Source: CATOSD01 sp965226695
GTDB taxonomy: Bacteria > Chloroflexota > Dehalococcoidia > Lucifugimonadales > CATOSD01
Length of the DNA stretch: 64,000 bases
Assembly (NCBI GenBank): GCA_965226695.1
Contig: OZ245405.1
Location: forward strand, 3,100,001 to 3,164,000
Direction of reading: 5' to 3'
Below the pieces are notes generated by a model, which searched no databases, was not told where the DNA came from, and was given only the letters and a program-made list of their open reading frames with translations. The translations under genes were made by a program, and so were the position numbers. Shown here one piece after another: positions 8,061 to 16,328 of this stretch; within the stretch, counting starts at the first letter, position 1; each line of letters begins with the position of its first letter.

Positions 8061-8827
8061 GCACCCTATATATGGCGTGGCAAAGTCCGCGTAACCGCCA
8101 GTGGTTCCCGGTCGGCAGGCTCGTGTGGCATGAAACGGGTCCCGCCGAGTACGAGTTCGGGTATCTTCAAGGTGCAGAAGTGGCCAGGCGAGAGACGGGA
8201 TTCTTCATGGTGCCCGGATTCATGGAGTTCGATCGGCTGTACAAGGCGCCGGCGATCTTCCCAATGTTTCGCAATCGCATCATGAACCTAAGCCGCCCTG
8301 ACCGGCCCGAGTACCTCACCATGGTCGGAATGAATCCGGATAACTGGGACGCGGTAACAGAGCTTTCCCTTTCGGGAGGCCGCCTCCATGTGGACGACTT
8401 TGAGGTGTTCCCCGAGATTGTGCCGGACGGGGAAGGTCACTTCGAGACGAGATTCATCCTTCACGGACTGCGGTATACCAATGCCCCTTCAATCGAACGC
8501 ACGGAAACGCTAGAAGAGGGCGAGTCGCTCGAAGTGTCATTCGAGCTGAACAACCCCGTAGCCGGGCACGCCTTCAACTTAAAGACGTGGGACCAGTACG
8601 TGCTTGGCTGGCTGCCGCGCTACCTTGTCGACGGAATGCACCGCGACAATGCGTGGTTAGTAGACGACGTCGAGGCGACGGTGGCGCAGGTGAACCTGGA
8701 GGCGCCGCTGAGCCACCGGCTGCTGGTGGACTTCAGGGGGAGGCTGCCGGCGGGGTTCAGTCCCATGCGGGACTTGCCACAGTACCAGCCAATCGTTACG
8801 GCGGAGGCGGCGCGGGCCGTGCGCTAG
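8057..8827 (+). CDS. HipA N-subdomain-like plus HIRAN domain protein
   Basis: 256 residues. The first 75 (FPVGRLVW, YEFGYLQGA, then APAIFPMFRNRIM) resemble the small N-terminal subdomain of HipA kinases. Residues about 132-215 (FILHGLRY, GESLEVSFELNNPVAGHAF, YVLGWLPRYL) resemble a HIRAN domain, a DNA-end-binding fold first described in helicases such as HLTF. The gene overlaps the truncated HipA-type kinase by 4 bp. The pair therefore looks like a split HipA, comparable to HipS/HipT of HipBST systems, but with HIRAN fused to the HipS-like part. It ends in a CTAG that also gives the stop of the convergent mutase gene. Function beyond this is inference. Confidence 0.6.
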   Translation: MSTLYMAWQSPRNRQWFPVGRLVWHETGPAEYEFGYLQGAEVARRETGFFMVPGFMEFDRLYKAPAIFPMFRNRIMNLSRPDRPEYLTMVGMNPDNWDAVTELSLSGGRLHVDDFEVFPEIVPDGEGHFETRFILHGLRYTNAPSIERTETLEEGESLEVSFELNNPVAGHAFNLKTWDQYVLGWLPRYLVDGMHRDNAWLVDDVEATVAQVNLEAPLSHRLLVDFRGRLPAGFSPMRDLPQYQPIVTAEAARAVR

Positions 8828-10461
8828 TACCAGGTGGGCTGGTACTCGCCCCACTCCTCGCGGAGAACGCCCATCATCTCGCCCAGCGTGGCGTAGGCTC
8901 TGACCGCCTCGAGAATGCAGGGCATGAGGTTGGCGTCTCCGGAGGCCGCGTCGCGGAGTCGGCGGAGGGCGACTGCCGCGGCCCCGCCGTCCCGGTCGCG
9001 CCGCACGCGGTTGAGCCGCTCCAAATGGCGGCGCTCGCCCTTCTCGTCCACGCGCAGAAGCGGGATGTCCAGCGACTCGTCGCCGGTGTACTCGTTGACG
9101 CCAACCACCACGCGCTCATTGCGCTCCAGCTCGCGCTGGAAGTCGGACGCAGCGTCCGCTATCTCGCGCACGAAGAAGCCGTCGTCCACGGCGGCCCTGA
9201 CGCCTCCCGCCTCCTCGATGCGGCGGAAGTAGTCGTACGCCCCGGTCTCGAGCTGGTCCGTTAGCCACTCCAGGTAGTGGCTGCCGCCCAGGGGGTCTAC
9301 GGTGTCGGTGACGCCCGTTTCGTGCGCTATGATCTGCTGGGTGCGCAGGGCGAGACGAGCGGCGCTCTCGCTGGGGAGCGCCCAGGCCTCGTCCATCGAG
9401 TTGGTGTGCAGCGACTGCGTGCCGCTCAGGACTGCCGCAAGGGCCTGGATTGCCACCCTGACGATGTTGTTCTCCGGTTGCTCGGAGGTGAGCGTCGCGC
9501 CCGCCGTCTGCGCGTGGGTGCGCAGCCACCACGAGCGTTCCTTCTTGGCTCCGAACCGCTCGCGCATCTCGCGCGCCCATATCCTGCGCGCCGCCCGGAA
9601 CTTAGCGATCTCCTCGAAGAAGTCCTGGTGGACATTGAAGAAGAAGCTGAGGCGCGGGGCGAAGTCGTCCACGTCCATGCCGCGCTCGACGCACGCCCGG
9701 ACGTACTCGAACCCGTCGGCCAGCGTGAACGCCAGCTCCTGGACGGCCGTCGAACCGGCCTCTCGAATGTGGTAGCCGCTGATGCTGATGGGGTTCCAGC
9801 GCGGCAGATTTTCGGAGGCGTACTCGATGGTGTCCACCACCAGCCGCATCGAAGGCTCCACCGGGAAGATGTACTCGTTCTGGGCGGTGTACTCCTTGAG
9901 GATGTCGTTCTGAATGGTGCCGCCCAGGGCCGCGGCGGAGATGCCGCGCTTTTCGGCTGCGGCGATGTACATGGCCCAGAGGATGGCCGCGGGCGCGTTG
10001 ATGGTCATGGAGGTGGTGACCTGGTCCAGGGGTATGCCGTCGAAGAGCACTTCCATGTCGGCGAGGGAGGAGACGGCCACGCCGCACTTGCCGAACTCGC
10101 CCCGCGCGGGTGGGTCGTCGGTGTCGTATCCGTAGAGCGTGGGCATGTCGAATGCGACGCTCAGCCCCGACTGTCCCTGCTCGAGAAGGTACTTGAACCG
10201 CTGGTTGGTATCCTCGGCGGTCCCGAACCCGGCGAACATACGCATGGTCCAAAGCCTTCCGCGGTAGCCGGTGGCGTGGACGCCGCGCAGGAATGGATAG
10301 CGGCCGGGAACATCCGGCTCGCCCGGCTCGCGCTCGCGGCTGTCCGCCGTGTAGGCGCGCTCGACGGGGATGCCCGATACGGTGGCGAATCGCTCCTTGC
10401 GCTCGGCGGGCGGCGCCGGGGGCGTGCTGGCGCTCTTGGGGTTGTCGGCTTCACCGGCCAT
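8824..10461 (-). CDS. Methylmalonyl-CoA mutase family, large (alpha) subunit
   Basis: 545 residues. The TIM-barrel acyl-CoA domain is clear: YRGRLWTMRMFAGFGTAEDT, GLSVAFDMPTLYG, TTSMTINAPA, GTIQNDILKEY, ISISGYHIREAG and QSLHTNSMDEA. This enzyme class rearranges succinyl-CoA and methylmalonyl-CoA (or isobutyryl-CoA in relatives) with adenosylcobalamin. The length fits the split form that lacks the C-terminal B12-binding domain, and no B12-binding subunit is encoded nearby, so it must come from elsewhere. The first 25 residues are a low-complexity Pro/Ala leader. The gene is transcribed alone and is convergent with the HIRAN gene. Confidence 0.88.
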   Translation of the reverse strand: MAGEADNPKSASTPPAPPAERKERFATVSGIPVERAYTADSREREPGEPDVPGRYPFLRGVHATGYRGRLWTMRMFAGFGTAEDTNQRFKYLLEQGQSGLSVAFDMPTLYGYDTDDPPARGEFGKCGVAVSSLADMEVLFDGIPLDQVTTSMTINAPAAILWAMYIAAAEKRGISAAALGGTIQNDILKEYTAQNEYIFPVEPSMRLVVDTIEYASENLPRWNPISISGYHIREAGSTAVQELAFTLADGFEYVRACVERGMDVDDFAPRLSFFFNVHQDFFEEIAKFRAARRIWAREMRERFGAKKERSWWLRTHAQTAGATLTSEQPENNIVRVAIQALAAVLSGTQSLHTNSMDEAWALPSESAARLALRTQQIIAHETGVTDTVDPLGGSHYLEWLTDQLETGAYDYFRRIEEAGGVRAAVDDGFFVREIADAASDFQRELERNERVVVGVNEYTGDESLDIPLLRVDEKGERRHLERLNRVRRDRDGGAAAVALRRLRDAASGDANLMPCILEAVRAYATLGEMMGVLREEWGEYQPTWY

Positions 10462-11023
10462 TGGGGACGCTCCTCGCTTGGGTTGGGGGGACGCTTTGGG
10501 GCTATTCTACCACCGCCGCCGCCTTCGATACGACATGGGACCGGGGTAGGCTCTGCCGCAAGCACAGCTCCCGCGAACCCCGCTCCAACCACTATGTGAT
10601 CGTATCCGCTGGCCATGTCGCCGGCGGAGCGCAGGGCGGGCCAAGAGTGACCCTGAATACCGCGAATGGCGACGTCGGCCGCCTGCCGACGTCGCAGAGG
10701 ATGAGTCGGTGCCAGCGGAGAGCAAGGAACTATTGCCAACATCGTAGGGCACATCACCCTACCGTCGTGGCGGTGTAACCGCTGCAGCGTTGTTCTCCTT
10801 GTTGAGGGATGAGAGCCGACACCGTGCTCAACCTGTGCAACCGCGGGAGAGGATAGTGCTAGAAACCCATAATTCTCAGCGGCCGCGGCCGAGCGCGGGG
10901 GCACCGCGCCGGACGATGTGTGTAGAGGCCAAAAGCCGCCTCGCGCGCCATGGTCTAGTAGGGGCCGGGAAGGTCGACCTCCCAATCCCCGAGGCGGCGG
11001 GGCCAAACCAACACACGGCGAGG
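10462..11023. other. Intergenic stretch with gene debris
   Basis: About 560 bp with no intact gene. It holds the N-terminal relic of a GMC-type oxidoreductase at 10545-10616 on the minus strand. The rest (about 10620-11020) shows several short GC-rich inverted repeats but no recognisable coding frame. Confidence 0.5.
10545..10616 (-). pseudogene. N-terminal relic of a GMC oxidoreductase
   Basis: Translation from the ATG at 10616 gives MASGYDHIVVGAGFAGAVLA, the start of a flavin-binding Rossmann fold (GxGxxG), which is typical of choline dehydrogenase/GMC enzymes. Similarity stops after about 22 residues, where the frame becomes Gly-rich nonsense. Only the dinucleotide-binding start of the gene has survived. 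Confidence 0.45.
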
Positions 11024-11470
11024 CTACTCGCGGCTGCCCTTCATTGACCCCGAGAGCTTGGCGTGGTTCAGGTCGTAGAGGAAGCAGGAGACTTCGCGGT
11101 CGTCGTCGTCTTCCCATCCGTCTCGTCCTGGGGAGAAGTAGCCGACGGCGAGGCGGGAATCTTCGTATTCGATTCCGACGTAGTTATCGAACACACTGAG
11201 GCAGTAGCCGATGCCGTAATCATCGAGCGCATCGCCACCGGGATACGGCGCGTCGCTGCTCGCAGGGTGGTCGCCGACCGCGTAGACCTCGTTATCATGG
11301 CTCTCCGAGCATGGGACTTCTTCGACCTCCGAACTCAGCTCGGCGGCCTCCTGGCTGGGTGATTCGTCAAAGCAGTCGCCGACCTCCAACGAGAACACAC
11401 TCTTACCCCCGCCGCACGCCGTCGCTAGGAGCACGACGAGCAGACAACCAACCCAAAGGTTCCTCGGCAT
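11024..11470 (-). CDS. Lipoprotein with septum-formation-like domain
   Basis: 148 residues. A signal peptide with lipobox LLATAC gives a lipid-anchored Cys at about residue 19. The mature part has LEVGDCFDES followed by VPCSESHDNEVYAV, the pattern of the Septum_form family seen in Gram-positive and Chloroflexota lipoproteins. The paired cysteines may form disulfides outside the membrane. The role is unknown beyond an envelope location. It lies downstream of, and in the same direction as, the Bax-inhibitor-1 gene (50 bp apart), so the two could be co-transcribed. Confidence 0.65.
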   Translation of the reverse strand: MPRNLWVGCLLVVLLATACGGGKSVFSLEVGDCFDESPSQEAAELSSEVEEVPCSESHDNEVYAVGDHPASSDAPYPGGDALDDYGIGYCLSVFDNYVGIEYEDSRLAVGYFSPGRDGWEDDDDREVSCFLYDLNHAKLSGSMKGSRE

Positions 11471-11519
11471 GTCTACCTCCGTCTAGCATTATCCTGCCAG
11501 ATAAATCGTTGTTGTAATA

Positions 11520-12227
11520 TTAGTCGTCGCCGCCGAAAAAGTCCGCAATCCTCAGGATAATCAGGAATAGGTTTATGAAGTTCAGATACAGTCCCACGGC
11601 CCCCATTATCGCTATCTTGCCCGCAGCCTCTTCGTCGCCTTCTATGGCGGCTTCCTGGGCCAATTCTTTAACCTGTTTGGTCTCGTAGACTGTCAAGCCC
11701 AGAAATACGGGCAAGAGCAGTAGAGTGACCACCCAGCCGATGAAGCTCGACCCGATGAAGATGTTGACTATCATCATGACGACCAGGCCCAACAGCGCGA
11801 ACCCGAGGATGGGCCCCAAGCTGGTCAGGTCTTTCTTCGTGGTAAGTCCGATCACGCTCATCGCGACGAATACGCCTCCCGTCAGCGCCAGCGCAAACAG
11901 AAGCGTTTCGGCCCGGTATGCGGCTACCCCGGACAACATCACCCCGCCCACGGCCGTAAACGTCAGGTAGAGTCCCAGTAGAATCGGCGCGGTCGCCCTT
12001 TCCGAGGCCCAGCGCATCACAAACAGAATTCCGATCCACAGCACCAAGGCAATCAGAAAGCCGAAGAATCCGATCCCCACCTGATAGGCCGCGAAGCCGA
12101 CGACTGTGGTGATGGCCAACCCGGCCGTCATCCACATGTAGAGCCGGGTCATGGCGCCGGTGAAGATGGTGTCGGCCGAGTCTGCGCCGAAATAGGGGGA
12201 CGATGAGGGTTGGAGTGGTGTGGTCAT
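11520..12227 (-). CDS. Bax inhibitor-1/YccA family membrane protein
   Basis: 235 residues with seven predicted membrane helices. The family signature appears at the C-terminus (KIAIMGAVGLYLNFINLFL), preceded by LTVYETKQVKEL. Bacterial members such as YccA and BsYetJ are inner-membrane proteins; YetJ is a pH-gated calcium leak channel and YccA binds FtsH. Residues 1-20 form a polar N-terminus. It is followed on the same strand by a lipoprotein gene. Confidence 0.85.
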   Translation of the reverse strand: MTTPLQPSSSPYFGADSADTIFTGAMTRLYMWMTAGLAITTVVGFAAYQVGIGFFGFLIALVLWIGILFVMRWASERATAPILLGLYLTFTAVGGVMLSGVAAYRAETLLFALALTGGVFVAMSVIGLTTKKDLTSLGPILGFALLGLVVMMIVNIFIGSSFIGWVVTLLLLPVFLGLTVYETKQVKELAQEAAIEGDEEAAGKIAIMGAVGLYLNFINLFLIILRIADFFGGDD

Positions 12228-12373
12228 GAAGCTATCTCCTATTTACCGTATGACAGCTTGTTCTCGTTTTGGCCGAAGATGCCATTGCATACGAAAACGA
12301 GCGGCGGCCGGTGGTCGCGACGACGTCCGGGTCGTGGCTCCCCTGGTTCGCCGTCTCCGTGTCCCTGCCACGG

Positions 12374-13525
12374 TTAGTCGCCAGCAGTGTTTGCCGCGGC
12401 GTGGACTTGCCGGAGCACGCATTCGAACAGCGGCCTGGCCCGGCTCTTTATGTTCTTCTTGCCGTTGTGGTCGAGGTAGTAAGCGTAGTCCTGGTCCGTG
12501 CTTCCGGAGAATTTCAAGCCCGAGCAGGTCAGCCCCTCGTTATAGTCCACTTCCAGGCCTCGATAGGAAACCTCAACCACGTCTCTTGAAACCATGCCGG
12601 AGTTCAGCATGAGAACCCGCCGGTTGGTGGCCACGACGACTCCGTTGTGGACCCCGAGTTCAGGGCGTCGAGCCCCGAAACCCATCCCTCCTAGTCCGGT
12701 GGTGGCGTTTAGAACGGCGCCAACGGCCATCCGGCCCGCTACGCCTCTCAGGGTGGTGAACTCTTTGGCGTCACCCCAGCGGCCACCCATCCAGTACTCG
12801 ATATTCTCGTCGTCTTCCAGGACTTCTTTGAGGATGCGGAGTTCGCCGGGATAGGTGGTGGGGTTCTCTCCGGTGAAGGTGCTGAACAGCACTGCTATCA
12901 GACGTTCCGGCACGCTGGGGTTGTTCCGCCCCCACGTGGTGGAGCGTTCTCGCCACTGGGCATCGATCCGCTCCGCCTTGTCCATATTGGCGTAGTGGCT
13001 GGCCGGCGGCGGGGCCGCCCCGGTCGATGCTGTAGACCAAGCGGGCGTGGCGGGTGGGGGCGGAGCGGCCTGGAGTTCCCTCACCCGGTCGGCGAAATTC
13101 CGGACGGATCCGTCTTTGATGTCCCGCAGTTTGAAGGCCCCGGCGCCGCCGTCGCCAGACCAGTCGCTGTAGCTCTGCCCGGTGAGGGTCACTTCGCCTT
13201 CGCCGTCTACGTCGACCGATTTCAGGGTATGTAGCGGCATTTCTGTTTTGAGCTTGTTCATGCCGTGCTTTTTCAGCAAAACCACCCGGCTTCCGGTTAC
13301 AACGGCTATGCCGTCGTACTGCCTCATCTTGTCCCACCGGTTGGCGTTGGCGCGGAACACGTTATCCGGGCCCCAGACGCCGCTAACCAGCGCCTCGATG
13401 CTCTCGTCATCGTTCAGCACTTCGTAGAGCATCTGGAGTTCGCCGTTGTGCTCCTTGGGACCCCAGCCGGGCTGGAGCTCCTTGCAACGGGCGTCGATCA
13501 TGCTCCGTTTGTTCCGCATAGTCAT
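12374..13525 (-). CDS. Tandem bacterial PH-like domain protein
   Basis: 383 residues. Two similar units are visible. Each starts with an L-x2-L-x-E-V-L-x-D-D-E-x-I-E segment (about residues 30 and 228) followed by a G-x-W-G turn. Each then has a strand of the type GIAVVTGSRVVLL (about 72) or GVVVATNRRVLML (about 297). This layout resembles YokE-like/bPH_4 PH folds, found in many bacterial proteins of unknown role. A Pro/Ala-rich linker (PPPPATPAWSTAS) joins the units. No signal peptide is seen, so it is probably cytoplasmic. It lies between the lipoprotein/BI-1 pair and further lipoproteins. Confidence 0.55.
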   Translation of the reverse strand: MTMRNKRSMIDARCKELQPGWGPKEHNGELQMLYEVLNDDESIEALVSGVWGPDNVFRANANRWDKMRQYDGIAVVTGSRVVLLKKHGMNKLKTEMPLHTLKSVDVDGEGEVTLTGQSYSDWSGDGGAGAFKLRDIKDGSVRNFADRVRELQAAPPPPATPAWSTASTGAAPPPASHYANMDKAERIDAQWRERSTTWGRNNPSVPERLIAVLFSTFTGENPTTYPGELRILKEVLEDDENIEYWMGGRWGDAKEFTTLRGVAGRMAVGAVLNATTGLGGMGFGARRPELGVHNGVVVATNRRVLMLNSGMVSRDVVEVSYRGLEVDYNEGLTCSGLKFSGSTDQDYAYYLDHNGKKNIKSRARPLFECVLRQVHAAANTAGD

Positions 13526-13540
13526 CGCGCTAACTCCTAT

Positions 13541-13881
13541 CTACTCTACATGGGGTGTCTTCCAACTCCGGCCGGCCACCGAACACCGTCTGCCGGCCAC
13601 TACGTGAGAGCCATCCAGGGCATCACGGCGCGCAGTTCCTTGCCGACTGGTCCCGACAATGCGGTTGCGGCGGCTGAGGGTGCCGTACCCGGCGGTGTCG
13701 CTGACCAAGCAGTAAATATGGTTGCTCGCTGTGGGAAGCATCATGAGCATGCTTTGCTCGAAAACTTCAGGATCCTCGGCGTTCTCGGCCATGCAGTCCC
13801 ACGTTTGTTCGGCGACGTCTTCCTTTCCACCGCCACCTCCGCAGGCAGCCAACGCAGCATGGACACTAGGACAATCAGCAC
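13541..13881 (-). pseudogene. Frameshifted small lipoprotein
   Basis: From a GTG at 13881 that overlaps the stop of the upstream lipoprotein, the frame reads VLIVLVSML, a hydrophobic signal core. A one-base shift then gives ALAACGGGGGKEDVAEQ, a perfect lipobox. Without the shift there is no lipoprotein, and with it the reading continues through WDCMAENAEDPEVFEQSM before degenerating. I take it as a lipoprotein gene broken by a single-base change near 13850, with a decayed C-terminus. Confidence 0.45.
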
Positions 13882-14360
13882 TCCGATAGTATTATCCTCT
13901 CATTGAACCATTGTCCGTCTTCAAACACCCAAAAAAAGGCGTTGCCGCCGTCGCTGCCGATAAGACGGCCATCTAGAAAGCTTTCAACCAATGCGGACCC
14001 TCGGTTTCCGTTAACTTCAACGTCGGAGGCGCGAACTTCCAAGTCTGCGTCTTCATCTATGTCCATCTTTGCACGTACGACCGCTTTCGGCTTGGCGTCT
14101 GCATCCAGACCCATCGAAGCAGCCACAGTCATCAGTTGGGCATTCACATTCGCTAGATACAAGTCCTTGGGGTATTCGGTTTTGCATCCAGGAGGCGCGA
14201 ACTCATAGACATCCGAATAGTTGCCGTCCACCATGGCAGCACCGTGGGCTTCAGCCCGGGCCTTCAGGTTTTCCTCAGTAGGGCCCGAGGAGCCGCCGCA
14301 CGCCGCCAGGAGGACTACGGCCATGATTACACATGATATTGGCCCCAAGTGTCTTCTCAT
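13875..14360 (-). CDS. Small lipoprotein of unknown function
   Basis: About 161 residues from the ATG at 14360, which has GGGAGGT upstream; a TTG two codons earlier is possible. The signal peptide ends in lipobox LLAACGG, so the mature protein is lipid-anchored outside the membrane. The mature part contains ENLKARAEAHGAAMVDGNY and a C-terminal WVFEDGQWFNERI. This resembles the DUF4878/SnoaL-like accumulation fold that many small lipoproteins carry, though I cannot confirm it. The start overlaps the end of a transposase relic (ATGA). Confidence 0.6.
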   Translation of the reverse strand: MRRHLGPISCVIMAVVLLAACGGSSGPTEENLKARAEAHGAAMVDGNYSDVYEFAPPGCKTEYPKDLYLANVNAQLMTVAASMGLDADAKPKAVVRAKMDIDEDADLEVRASDVEVNGNRGSALVESFLDGRLIGSDGGNAFFWVFEDGQWFNERIILSEC

Positions 14361-14908
14361 GGACAACCTCCCACATATGCCGGGGTCTCCAGGGGGGTGT
14401 CCTCCGGAGCATTGGACAGGTAGTAGCGGGGGGCGCTGCCGTCCAGTTTCCGGCGGTAAAAGGCCCAGTGGATCTCGCCGGGCTTACGCCTGCTGGTCGG
14501 ACGCACCATTTGGGCACTGAACAGGTAGCTTCGGGGACCCCGGCTACCCTCGACCACCGCTATTTCCCGCCAAGCCTCCTCCGGGATTGGAGCGGCGCGC
14601 TCCGCCATGGTGCGCCGCTGGCCGCCCACCAGCCTGGGTTTGCGGGGCGCCGCCAAGCCTTCGCGGAATGAGGGTGACATCCCGGAGGCGTCGTTCCCGG
14701 CAACCCAGCCTGCCGCAGTATTGACGGGCCACCCCGGCGGACTTCCTGCCCTGCTTGGGAAAGTCGCTGCCGTCCACACTCGCACCGCCTCCGTATGCTC
14801 AAGCCGGGGCCCCAGATACTCTTGAAGACGTCCTATGACAGTGTCGTCATCCCAAGGGGATTCAGAGAGAAGCCACCGCATCCACTTCCCTGCCCAAGCC
14901 TTCCCCAA
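14357..14908 (-). pseudogene. IS701-like transposase relic with frameshifts
   Basis: The beginning (SPWDDDTVIGRLQEYLG) and end (REIAVVEGSRGPRSYLFSAQ, RYYLSNAPEDTPLET) match the layout of IS701-family DDE transposases. In between, the conserved DGSDFPKQGRKSAGVARQY block is found only in the neighbouring frame (about 14690-14777). At least two compensating frameshifts have therefore occurred. Both termini of the element are missing. The relic ends in an ATGA overlap with the following lipoprotein gene, whose ribosome-binding site therefore lies in transposon DNA. Confidence 0.65.
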
Positions 14909-15007
14909 TTACCTGGTCACACTATCATACATTATCATACGCTATCATACATACCAACATACCAACCGTCGTTTTATACCGGCGGGGCGACGTCGTGGGT
15001 GGGGGTG

Positions 15008-16300
15008 CTAGCGGGGGGACCAGGTGGCCAGTATGCCGTCGGCGAGGGTTTGCGCGGTGGACGCCGGCTCGACCGACAGCACCAGCACCTTCGGGGTCTC
15101 CTGGAGGGACAGGGACGCCGACACGCCGACGTTTCCGACGATTCCACCGGCGAACACGAGCGCGCGCGAGTCGGGCGACCAGACCCTGTGGGAGTAGGAA
15201 AACTGGTCGAAGAACAACAACATGCTGAGCTGGTCCCGCGTGGGGACGAAGTCCACCAGCGGCCAGCGCCGGCCGGACGCCACGTCCAGGATGTTCCACC
15301 GCAGCCCTTCCCCACCCTCGGCGAAGGTCACGAAGGCGATCTTCTCGCTGTCAGGCGACCAGAAGAAGGCCATCACTATCTGGTCTATCTCCACGTCGCG
15401 CCGTTCGCCCTCCGGCGAAATGAGCCTCACTCCCTGGTACACGAAGCCGCCGGTGGCCCGGGAGGGCTGCCCCGAGTGGGCGACCGCCAGGGCATCGCCG
15501 TCGGGCGACCACAGGAACGCGGTGACTCCGCGCGCCTCATCGAGCGCCCGGCGCCGTCCCTGAGCCGGATCGTCCAGGTACAGCGTCCCGGCGCCGTCCG
15601 GGCTCTCGGACACGTAGGCCACGCTGCCCGTGCGAGGCCGCCACGCCGGCACGCGATAGCCCGCCGCCAGAATGTCCAGATCGTTGACGGCGGCATCCTT
15701 GTCCACATCCACGAAGTGGTGTCCCAGACCCGCGTGCGCCAGCAGTTCCGCCGAGTTCGCCGACCACGAGGCGTACAACGGGGCGCCGGCCAGCAGCAGC
15801 TTGGCTTCGTCATCGTCGTCCGGGTCGTCCAACAGCAGTGACAGTCCACTGGGCGTGTTGGCCATGAAGCTGAGCCACCGGCTGTCGGGCGACCACAGCA
15901 TGTAGTGGGGCATGCTGCCAAGCACCGGCCCCAGTCCCATTTCGTTCACGAAGACGGCCCGCGCCTCGCCCGACCCGTCCTCTTCCACCGGACGCACGAA
16001 CAGCGTCAGCGGGCTGCGGGCGCCTGCCGCGGCCGACACGCCAGAGAAGGCGACCCTGCGTCCGTCGGGCGACCAGGCGGGCCAGGTGTAAAAGCCCTCC
16101 TCGGGGCTCTGTCTCGTCGGATTTCTGCCGTCCGGCTCAACGGTCATCACCCTGCCATTCAGGTCGACGTAGGCCACTAGATCGACAGTGGTCCTGGGGG
16201 GCGCAGGCGACGTGGTGGAGAGCGACCCGCCGCTCGCGCCGAAGACGGCGACGGCCCCTAGCAGCGCGAGCAGAACGATGACGTATGTCGCAGCTCTCAA
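15008..16300 (-). CDS. Membrane-anchored TolB/WD40-like beta-propeller
   Basis: About 430 residues from a TTG at 16300, chosen because GAGGAGG lies just upstream and the product then starts with a good signal anchor (YVIVLLALLGAVAVFGASGG). Longer forms add a basic, improbable leader. Repeated W-S-P-D-G/S-x-x-x-x-x-F motifs (AWSPDGRRVAFSG, LWSPDSRWLSFMA, LWSPDGDALAVAH, FWSPDSEKIAFV, VWSPDSRALVFAG) mark the blades of a six- or seven-bladed PD40 propeller. It is probably an extracytoplasmic binding or scaffolding protein. Its partner is unknown, and it lies directly downstream of the RNase D gene on the same strand. Confidence 0.7.
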   Translation of the reverse strand: MRAATYVIVLLALLGAVAVFGASGGSLSTTSPAPPRTTVDLVAYVDLNGRVMTVEPDGRNPTRQSPEEGFYTWPAWSPDGRRVAFSGVSAAAGARSPLTLFVRPVEEDGSGEARAVFVNEMGLGPVLGSMPHYMLWSPDSRWLSFMANTPSGLSLLLDDPDDDDEAKLLLAGAPLYASWSANSAELLAHAGLGHHFVDVDKDAAVNDLDILAAGYRVPAWRPRTGSVAYVSESPDGAGTLYLDDPAQGRRRALDEARGVTAFLWSPDGDALAVAHSGQPSRATGGFVYQGVRLISPEGERRDVEIDQIVMAFFWSPDSEKIAFVTFAEGGEGLRWNILDVASGRRWPLVDFVPTRDQLSMLLFFDQFSYSHRVWSPDSRALVFAGGIVGNVGVSASLSLQETPKVLVLSVEPASTAQTLADGILATWSPR

Positions 16301-16328
16301 GCCGTGCCTCCTCTGGTCGTGCGGACTG

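Noticed and set aside
10161..11117. 318-codon minus-strand frame
   Set aside because: It fuses shadow of the mutase gene with intergenic debris; only the 24-codon GMC relic inside it is meaningful.
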